Shown: one piece after another, positions 56,105 to 64,000 of the stretch
Numbering within the stretch: position 1 is the stretch's first letter
How the letters are laid out: each line of letters opens with the position of its first letter
Source: Apoderus coryli
Lineage: Eukaryota > Arthropoda > Insecta > Coleoptera > Attelabidae
Assembly: GCA_911728435.2 (NCBI GenBank)
Contig: OU452202.1
Location: forward strand, 11,573,135 to 11,637,134
DNA length: 64,000 nt
Direction of reading: 5' to 3'
The notes under the pieces: generated by a model
What the model was told of the DNA's origin: nothing
Seen by the model: only the letters and a program-made list of their open reading frames with translations
Database searches by the model: none
Position numbers and translations under genes: made by a program

Positions 56105-57038
56105 TTTTGTGAAATCTCGCTTGACATCATTATTATTAGTATCTACTTCGTATTAAGGTTTTCAAGACAACTTGTATCAATGATTTTCTCATACTATATT
56201 ATAACTGCAATTAAGACATTATTTATATTAAACGTTAAACATCAAATTAAAAAGAAGAGACAGAAAATGAGAACAAAAATATATGTTCCATGCATGTAAA
56301 ACCGCAACGCAAGTCAGACAAACAGAGCGAACTAATCTTTACACGCCTGCTGGAGACTATTAGCTGCACAGCAGGATATACCTGCATAATTAATCACATA
56401 ATGGAATCTAGTCTCGCTGATGGCGGGCCCTCGTCAGAGGGATTAAGACATATACCTATGTTATGTAGGCACATATGATTTTTTTTTTCATATATGCTTA
56501 TGTCAGAAAACGTAATAAAAAATATGTTACACATGCAAGTTTATTTAGTTGTTTTTTCGGACTTACCATATAGGTAAATATTGAAATTGTGAAGCATGTT
56601 AGGATAGTGTTATTATTTGAAAGACCCGTTGTTTTTTTCTGTGGTGCATTTAATTGAAATTGTTGATTATGATTTTATCTTATACAGGTATTTTAAAGCG
56701 CCGCTGTTATTGTATGTATAGTCAAAAATGAGCCGTTTTGGCTTCAGTGTAATTTTTTTTAATAGAGCAATTAATTGTGTTTAAATTTTAATTTACTTGT
56801 TATCATAGAGTTGAAAGAGAAAGATATAAGAACAATAATATGCAGCTTTTTGTATCTCGATAAAAGTGTATACGCTGCAACTGCATTCATAGACTCAATG
56901 TTGAGAATAATTGAAGTTTAGTCGAAATCGCTTGACATTCGTGACTTTTGCGAGAAAGCTTTGAGTATTAACCGTGACAATGGATGAGTTGTCTTTACTT
57001 TAGGAGAGCATGCAGATATGCATCTTATTTATAGCGCA
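56105..57038. other. AT-rich stretch, nothing recognised
   Basis: No family motif. The frames at 56099-56299 and 56290-56478 look fortuitous. Confidence 0.45.
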
Positions 57039-57041
57039 ATT

Positions 57042-57471
57042 AGGGTGACCAGACGTCCTCTTTTAGCCTGACAAGTCCTTTTTTTAACATGAAAATGTCC
57101 AGTATATATCTACACATTTTATACCAAATGTCCTCTTTTCTAATTTTTTCCAAAAATCAAATTGAAAAAATGTCTCTTTATTATATTATTATTATCAACT
57201 TGTGTTATGATTTATGACATCCTGACGTCTGCGTCAACGACCAACAATAAAGCATGTTAGTTTAGGAAAAGCAATTTTTTCCAACAAGAAAATGTTATTT
57301 TTTTGCTTTGTTTTCAAGTTATTTGTTGTTATTTTATTATTTTATTAATGTAATAGAAGCGGCTTAAAAACATATGATTTTGCACTTTGATTTTCAATTT
57401 TTTTCCTGGGAAGGACCCCCATTTGTCTGGGGCATCGTCCTCTTTTGCTTCATTCAAAATCTGGTCACCCT
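57042..57471. mobile_element. 430-bp MITE with AGGGTGACCAGA termini
   Basis: AGGGTGACCAGACGTCCTC at the left and ATCTGGTCACCCT at the right are inverted; GTCCTCTTTT and a matching 'catcgtcctcttttgct' recur inside. No ORF. Termini of this form are common in hAT-like MITEs, but I cannot confirm an 8-bp target duplication from the flanks. Confidence 0.7.
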
Positions 57472-57579
57472 ATGCGCGACTCAATGCGTCGAAGGGTCAA
57501 TTTATGTACGCAGTTCGGGGTCGTCATTTTGAACCTTATTATATATTTTTTTTAAATTAATTGTAATGACTCTGGCTCT

Positions 57580-58117
57580 AGAGGTTCCTTTTTACTAGTG
57601 GTCTCTATGCAAAAGCTGTTGACTACAATGTTCCCATATAACCTCGTTAAGTTTGACACAACCTTTTTGGCGAAACACGTTGAGGTTTTGTTGTGTTTTT
57701 GGTTTGGATCTGATTTTGCCGAAGCAATATGTTGAGCAGCAAACCTAATGGTTTCGGTCGTAAATAACAAAATAATTTCATCATCTATAAAATGGTTAAA
57801 AAAATTCACAGATTGCTTTCTGCAACGGTTGGATTAACACCCACATTTTAAGGATTTGCATCAAAAAGTAATCGATTTCCTTGAATGCGATTCCAATTAT
57901 GTTTAGTTTCAACATTTGCAAGTGACACTGAACTATCTGGATCTTCATCTCCAGAGGATAACCCTGCCGAACTATCCAGATTATCATCTGATGAATCATC
58001 AGACGCTATATCACTTTCATCAGGATCGAAATTTCTGTCATCTTCTAAATTTATTCGATCGTCGTTTTTCGAGTTCCTCAGCTAACTTCTGTGGTGTGAA
58101 ATACTGTTTAGCCATCT
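57580..58117 (-). pseudogene. piggyBac-type transposase, 5' fragment with frameshifts
   Basis: The minus strand starts MAKQYFTPQKLAEELE at 58117. After a frameshift come an acidic/Ser-rich stretch (DDRNFDPDESDIASDDSSDD, SAGLSSGDEDPDSS), then HNWNRIQGNRLLFDANP, NVGVNPTVAES and, after another shift, FFNHFIDDEIILLFTTETIR with FAAQHIASAK. The acidic N-terminus plus the F.....DDE....ET.R.A.Q block is the start of the piggyBac transposase domain (DDE_Tnp_1_7). The catalytic core is missing. No TTAA-flanked TIR seen. Confidence 0.8.
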
Positions 58118-58203
58118 ATATTTAACTCTGAAATAAAGCAAAAACACAATAAAATAGCAGTGTAATAAATGATATGAATCACAAAGAAATCACCAATAGT
58201 AAA

Positions 58204-58586
58204 AAATTTTTGGATATCATTCTTGGGGATTTTGGTTCGTATTAACAAACAATAGTAAAATATTTTTTTTTTATTTCATGTCTACCTTTTTTTTTTTTGG
58301 AAGTTTCGACAAACAATTTTTGTCTTCTTCAGGATTTTTTCAGTCTTACAACATCTCATTAATGTTCTCTTTATTAATTATTATTGGTATTATCATAATA
58401 TTCAGTGAGAGAATTTTTGTTTTAAAAATCCATTTAGAAGCAAGTGGGAATCGAAATAAGAAGACAAAAATTGTTTTTCAAAACGTCGGAAAAAAAAAGA
58501 GTTGACATGAAATAAAAAAAAAAATATTTCACTCTTGTTTGTTAATACGAACCAAAATCCTCAAGAATGATATCCAAAAAATTATA
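58204..58586. repeat. Inverted repeat with hammerhead-like cores in both arms
   Basis: Arms 58204-58336 and 58463-58586 are inverted ('tttttggatatcattcttg', 'attttggttcgtattaac', 'tttatttcatgtc'). The minus strand of the left arm reads CUGAAGA, GACAAA..UUUGUC, GAAAC, UUCC (58303-58332). The right arm on the plus strand keeps the cleavage side (AAAACGUCGG) but has lost CUGANGA. Each arm has thus decayed in a different half. Confidence 0.65.
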
Positions 58587-58599
58587 AATATATGGTTCA

Positions 58600-59225
58600 A
58601 AAAAGTTAAGAAAAAAAAATAGTAAAAATAACCAAAACAGAAATTTGGTCTCATGGAACAAACTGCAAATGCGCGCCGGTAGCCACGCGGCGCTATTCAC
58701 ACGTTGGATAAATAATATAAGAAGCAAGTTATACATATTTCTATACTACATTCATACATGCATAAATCGAAACTATTTTCTACCATTAATGGTACTTTTC
58801 TCACATAAAGTTAACATTTTCCGACATGCATAAATATAATAAAATTGATTAATACCAAATATAAAACTGTCCAATAATTACTGCATCTACTCCTGTCTGT
58901 TTTCTTTAAGCGTTGTTTATTATGTATAATACCGTGTTTAAACTGATTAATATAGAAATGTGTGTTCGTGTCAAAATGAGAAACAAAAGTGTTTTCCGGT
59001 TGAACTTTTCTTGAATGGATAAAAATAAACAAAAAGTCCAACCTACCACACTTATCATCAGTTCTTTGAAGATATTATAATAAGCGGTATATACGTAAAT
59101 GGATTCTTTGTTTATGTGTAAAACGCGCAAATATATTTTGTATTACGAGGATAAACGAAATAGTTGTTTATATTTTCTTTGTTTTTTTTTACTGTTACAT
59201 ATAATTATATGGATGTCAGTAGTTA
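58600..59225. other. AT-rich spacer
   Basis: No motif, shared repeat or RNA gene. Confidence 0.45.
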
Positions 59226-59227
59226 TA

Positions 59228-60325
59228 CACTGTGTCCAAAATAAGAATGGGATAGCATTGGAATCTTGGAAACGGTAGGAGCTACAATATCGGTTAATGA
59301 GTTTAAGAGAAAAGTTGTATAACTTAAACACCTTTAAAATGGTGTTTTCAAAAGTAAACTAACTTGACTTGAAAAAACGATTTTTTGCGATTTTAGTTTT
59401 TATTTATTTCTGACCTTATGTTTACAGTCATAAAAAAATAAAAGCACTTTACGTTCCTTTTTAAGGTGACGAAGATAGCGTTTACGAATTTTCACTACGA
59501 AAAACCATCATCATCTTGGTTTTCATAAATATGGCTCTGGATTTTTTATTGTCAAATTTAAATTTTAATTACTTTTTTTATTCCTTTGGGTTATTAGGTT
59601 CGAATTCTTGAAATGAAGATTCCTTAATTCATATTTGTAAATAATTGGTTTAGCCAAACCATTAAAATTTGCCGAAACGTCGAATGATAAAATTTAAAAA
59701 AATAAAAGACAAATTTTAATGGTTTGGCTAAACCAATTATTTACAAATTGAATTAAGGAATCTTCATTTCAAGAATCCGAACCTAATACCCAAAAGGAAT
59801 AAGAAGAAGTAATTAAAATTAAAAACCAAGGTGCAAGCAAACAAAACGAAAACAAAAAGAGTTAAATTTAAAGCCATCTTCAATTCAAAAATTGGTGCTA
59901 TATCACACGTAATGGTTTAAACAAGTTTCCAGTGTTTTTAGCTGTTATTTTAAATTACCCTTACCCCTAAAAATCGCCATAGTTTGTCACTTATTTTGCA
60001 TAAAACATTCATCTGAGGACTTTCAACTAAATTTAAAAAACCGCGTACATAATAAAATGTTGTACTGAGACAGAAATATATTGTCAAATAATAATAAATA
60101 ATTGTGAGTAACGACGAAAGAATCTTTTGCAAAACCTACTACTCTGCATTCAATCAGTTCACTGCTAAACTCTTGAATAACTTTAAATAACAGCTAAAAA
60201 CATTGAAGACTTGTTTAAACCATTACATGCCAAATACCACCTATTTTTGAATTGAAAAAGTTTAACACTAAGACATCCAGGGCCGTACTGAAAAAATAAG
60301 TGAAAACCATCGTCAGACGTTTTCA
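59228..60325. mobile_element. Family A element, third copy, with nested inverted repeat
   Basis: It begins CACTGTGTCC after TA and follows the family order inward: 'ggaatcttggaaacgg', 'aaaatggtgttttcaaaa', 'cgattttttgcgatttt', 'aaaagcactt', 'gcgtttacgaattttcact', 'accatcatcatcttgg'. The inverted partner sequence returns at about 59850-60310 ('ttcaattcaaaaattgg', 'taacagctaaaaaca', 'agggccgtac') but stops before reaching the other terminus. A separate inverted repeat (59566-59820) sits in the middle. Confidence 0.7.
59566..59820. repeat. Near-perfect inverted repeat, arms about 105 bp
   Basis: 59566-59670 and 59711-59820 are almost exact inverse copies ('gattccttaattca', 'aataattggtttagccaaac', 'cattaaaattt'). 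'gccgaaacgtcg' lies in the 40-bp spacer, the 3' half of the hammerhead-like string seen in other foldbacks. Confidence 0.85.
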
Positions 60326-60329
60326 GTTC

Positions 60330-61040
60330 AACAGCATCCACGCAAATCAACGAAACGGTAGTTGGTATAAACTTGACGCAAGATTTATCGAGAAGCATTT
60401 CTATGAGTTTACTTGCCTATGAAAGTTTTCTGTCTAACATATACACACTGTTCTTGACGGCCAGTTTGTATTTCCATTTCTGAAGATGATCATCGAAGGA
60501 AATTTTAAGAGAAATCATCTTGTTGAAAAATAACTCTGCAATTCATTTGTAAATGATTGGGGAACGTTTTGTTTTTCGAAGAAATTTGACTTTTTGAAGA
60601 CTAAAACGGAAGTCGAAAATAACTTCTTGGATTCATCCAGTAAAGTTATTCCTCTGAAATGTTTATTTTTGTACCAGAATATCAATCCAAGTCCAACTGC
60701 TCTAGATGAAATTCTAAATGCTGTATTACAATTTCTGAACGATGGGAAGCAGCAGCTAAAATAAGCATCGTCATCATCAGAAATTTTACATTATTTAATG
60801 TAGTACGTACTCTCACTCATTTTTATTTCTCACCTTTTAGCTAAAATACTTCTATAGCTCTTTCCAGAACAGAAGCATCAAGTCATCGTGTTTCAGATCT
60901 TGAATACTTAATAATAGTTTTCTCATTGCTTTCAGACTTAGTATGGCATGTATAGAAGCGTCGATCTCCACAAAGAACACAATGCCTTTATGTAGGTTCC
61001 TTGTTTTAGGATTGACATTTAGCTGCTTCCTAGGACATTA
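60330..61040. other. Unassigned stretch
   Basis: No motif in any frame and no shared repeat. Confidence 0.4.
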
Positions 61041-61045
61041 GTGTT

Positions 61046-61242
61046 TGTCTGGATTCCGAGCAGTTCTGCTATGACGAGGTAGGGAATAAGTTTATTGATT
61101 CTAACTGCTGGACAGTGCAACTTAAGAAAAATGAAGAAGGCACCTAACCTTCTTAATATTTCATAAGTTGCACTATCCAGCAGTTAGAATCAAGAAAATT
61201 TAGTGCCTACCTCGTCAAAGCAGAACTGCTCAGATTCCAGAC
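61046..61242. repeat. Inverted repeat, arms about 90 bp
   Basis: Arms 61046-61135 and 61148-61242 pair over 'gtctggattcc', 'gagcagttctgct', 'gacgaggtag', 'gattctaactgctgga' and 'agtgcaactta'. The right arm keeps 'cactaa' (read inverted) that the left lacks. The tight centre (about 12 bp) would let it extrude as a cruciform. No TIR-type ends recognised. Confidence 0.8.
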
Positions 61243-61249
61243 ATTGACT

Positions 61250-63300
61250 CGACAATTTGTACCTGTCGGCTTCTTTGTTCTTAACAATAAGTTTATTACT
61301 AGCAGTAAAATTTTAATTTATCGTGGTGGATGATTTTATCTCAACCCTGTTGGTTGGTGCAGTTTGCTTCCTTCTGCTAACCGGTTTTAACATTGACTCC
61401 ATATCTGCTACGGTTCATGTCACGGAAATATTTTAATTGTATTACAAAATACTGAACATGATGAAGGGACAGACGTTTCTGCGAAGTCTCATTTCGTTGC
61501 ACCTCTAGTTTAGTTAGTAATAGATACACGTTCTTGATCTTCTATTTCGCTGATTGAGCTTGTATCTTTACACAGGACCCCTGTACATGAGATATGTCAG
61601 AATAGCAACAGCATGTCGTAAACAGTTCATTACTCAATGGCTGCAAATGCCTTCTTCGTATGTTAGATTTATCGCGAGAACTACTGATGTCTTGTGCCAG
61701 CACCAATAAACAATTTTCCCATGTATATTGTGTGAAGTGTTTCTTGTTAAATAGTGAGTGAACGATGCACTTCATATGCAAATTGCACATAGTTTGTTTT
61801 CGTATTTTATATTTGGTGTGGTATGATTATTGTGTTTGTGAGAAAATAGATTTATCACTGGCTAAAGATTTATTTTGCGAACGCGTACAGAGGATTAACG
61901 TGGTGTTGTTGAGTTTATTTATTCTCTCTGATATTGACTTTTATTTCGTTAAAAAGTTTTGTTTAATTTTGAAACAAAAGAGGAAAATTTAACGACTTTG
62001 CTTATACCTTACATACAAATTTATTAGGATATCTTCAAAACTTTTAGTGCTTTCTAGTTGTCTGGAAATAGTGAGACTTGATCAATAATAGATGGCATTT
62101 TTAATACCGAGGAATGGTGACTCTGGATGTTAGTAATGGGGACATTTTTTCTCATAGTGGATTGGTGGTAGCAAACAAATTGCAAATTAATTATATATGA
62201 AAATTAGTAGGAGAAAGCTATCACACGTAGAATCCGAATATCCAATAATAAATAGGGTGTTTTATTTCAAAGTTAGGTTCAGTATCACACGTCGTGGCAA
62301 CAGCGCACTGGTAAAAATATGTTCAAAATCCCGACATTAAATACCAGTACTCAAAGTTTTAGAAATATATTTTTTTTGTTTTCTAGATCAAAGATTAATG
62401 TACATTAATTAAAATTAAATTTGCTCTATTCTTACCTACGATCCACAACTTTCTACATATGAAAAAATTCCCATAATTTACAGATGTAAACTTTTGTATA
62501 TTAAATGAATACATTTGTAAATTTGATTAAATAATAATTATTGTTGGTATCATCGAATAAATTCAGAATCCCAACAAAAAAAAATGCCCACGTACTTGTC
62601 CAAGCTTGTCATTGCTATCCCCAAACTCGATCAAACTGTTGAATTTTTAAAGGTGATGTGAAACAAAATCTCGGGTTGGTCAACTTTAGCGTATAAAAGT
62701 TTGATCTTACCAATATATACATAGATATAAAATAAAGGGGAGAGAAAGTATATGATCCAAACTGGAGGCTATAACTACCCCTGATATATGGAGCATTAAA
62801 CATTTAACCAATGTCCCCCAACAAAAACAATAGCCCTTGGTAAAATGAGTTTTTCTCGCAGTATGGCTGACATATTGAATAGCTTTTAGAACAATTATTA
62901 TTGATAAGGACTTAAATAAATGATGACGAAAAGATTGGAAAAGTTTTAAGGAGTTTTCACCGATTTTTTGCTATAGTTTCAGAAGAGATAGAAAAATATT
63001 CATCTTAATAATTGGGCTTGTAAGTGTGGTTGGTTTATAGTATTTTGGGAAAAATAATATGTTTCTAATAGTTCTTAGTTTAGTAGGTTTCTAAATTTCT
63101 GGGGTTTCATCGACGGTAATTTAGAGTACTTAGTATTAAATGTGTAACACGTCCTACCCCTACCATTTCTAGAAGTCGAAAAACGTCAAATTTTACGCAA
63201 AAAAAAATTGTAGGAAAAAATCTGTTAGGTTTTGGTATAGGGAATGCTTAATAAAGTGGCTTTTAAATTTTATACGGAATCTGAAAAAAAAAATTAAAAA
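61250..63300. other. Unassigned stretch
   Basis: Frames at 61542-61790 and 61765-61992 have no family motif. 'tagggtgttttatttcaaa' at 62253 recalls the inner part of the 7346-9045 arms but cannot be extended. Confidence 0.35.
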
Positions 63301-63304
63301 ATGT

Positions 63305-63486
63305 GGTCCTTCCATTTAAAATAACAAAGTAGGTGGTTACTTCCGGTCTAATCGGAAGCAATATAATACCGGAAATAGTACATCAATATAGAACCTTTCC
63401 GATATTACCGAACCCCAAAGTTTCAGCAACATATCTTTAATAGTTCGCGAGCACTTTGAATAGGCCACTCAGGATGAATAACCCTG
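63305..63486. repeat. Solo arm related to the 7346-9045 foldback
   Basis: Shares 'ccttccatttaaaataac', 'acttccggtctaatcggaag' and 'aatataat' with the right arm at 8875-8950, and ends ATAACCCTG before TA. The outer half is diverged. No inverted partner within the window. Confidence 0.6.
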
Positions 63487-63489
63487 TAT

Positions 63490-64000
63490 ATTTTGTACGT
63501 ACGTACCTATACTTGTCCTGTTGGCGTAAGCCTAAGTACAATGAGTTAAAAGTATTAAATTGACTAGATGGTGTTAAACTTTATTCACTATCACTGTTTT
63601 TCATTATATAAATAGCTTTGAAATCTTCGAAATTAGCGAAATAATATATTCATATTAAGAACTGTCAATTTGGTTTAGTTGTATTGTCGGCGTTGCTATG
63701 GTGATGCTATACTTTTGTCATTACCAAGAAATTTACCAGTACATTTTTAAATATGAAAAGCAGCATTACAACGTACTACATTTTCAAATTATGGTTGAAG
63801 ATATCATAATAAAAGCATTTAAAGACAGTCGTAGAAAAAAAATATTAAACTGTTCTAAGATGGGTTGGCGATACTTTGTTTTGCATTGTTTTTCTTGGTG
63901 GGCACTAATTATGTATTACGCTACAAAATGACTCATGACCAGCAAATATTTATCAATCACAAAACATACGTCTATCGATTAAAATTGAGTCGATATTTAT
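63490..64000. other. AT-rich window end
   Basis: The 77-codon plus frame at 63698-63931 shows no recognisable motif. Nothing else is assignable. Confidence 0.4.

Noticed and set aside
62253..63486. Possible single element bounded by GGGTG at 62254 and CCCTG at 63486
   Set aside because: The left side shares only a short string with the family arms and no inversion with the right side, so I list only the right solo arm.

Overview
This window looks like gene-poor, AT-rich insect chromosomal DNA made almost entirely of transposable elements (TEs) and their debris. I found no host protein-coding exon, no rRNA and no intact tRNA gene that I would defend. The TE mix (IS630/Tc1/mariner elements with TA target sites, a Helentron-type rolling-circle element, a Penelope-like element, APE-type non-LTR retrotransposons of the CR1/Jockey group, piggyBac and hAT-like pieces) is typical of insects. 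A beetle is my guess, but nothing in the sequence fixes the order.

Layout. 1-6.5 kb: end of a TIR repeat, a foldback element (1701-2499), a Penelope-like RT/GIY-YIG fragment (2.8-3.7 kb) and a broken non-LTR RT (4.6-5.1 kb). 7-11.5 kb: a Helentron-like element (7328-11054) inserted between two copies of a tandem unit and carrying a concentric double palindrome (7346-9045). Hammerhead-ribozyme motifs lie close on both sides (6971-7013 and 11434-11476). 12.5-19.9 kb: two non-LTR remnants, an inverted repeat with a ribozyme-like core, a deleted mariner-type element and a second Helentron copy. 23.1-25.1 kb: a nearly intact IS630/mariner element with TIRs of about 345 bp and a transposase broken once. 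26.8-30.7 kb: a foldback of the same family as the window start, then a CR1/Jockey-type copy split by a repeat that carries a well-formed hammerhead ribozyme. 31.8-37.3 kb: three mariner transposase fossils, a non-LTR C-terminus with a zinc-finger remnant, and a TA-microsatellite cluster holding two tRNA-like SINE fragments. 38.9-42.8 kb: a small MITE, a foldback with 190-bp arms, and a 12-unit satellite of about 230 bp that is largely organised as an alternating dimer. 44.2-46.5 kb: a hAT-like element with internal 175-bp repeats, interrupted by a fairly young non-LTR copy. 47.5 kb: a second hammerhead whose 32-nt core is identical to the one at 30 kb. 49.7-56.1 kb: a mariner-type element, the longest non-LTR copy (APE, RT and C-terminal domain), a third Helentron fragment and a mariner pseudogene. 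57-64 kb: a MITE, a piggyBac transposase 5' fragment, several inverted repeats, another copy of the window-start family and a related solo TIR arm.

The most interesting signal is a set of small self-cleaving-ribozyme motifs of the minimal hammerhead type. Two share an identical 32-nt core. Where the stem III segment can be read it is a self-complementary palindrome (ACGGCCGU, ACAUGU, and AACGUU or ACGU in the degenerate ones), which suggests ribozymes that act as dimers, as described for Penelope-like elements and animal retrozymes. Degenerate versions sit in opposing arms of several foldback repeats. Nothing here forms an operon or pathway; the elements relate to each other only by nesting and shared ancestry.
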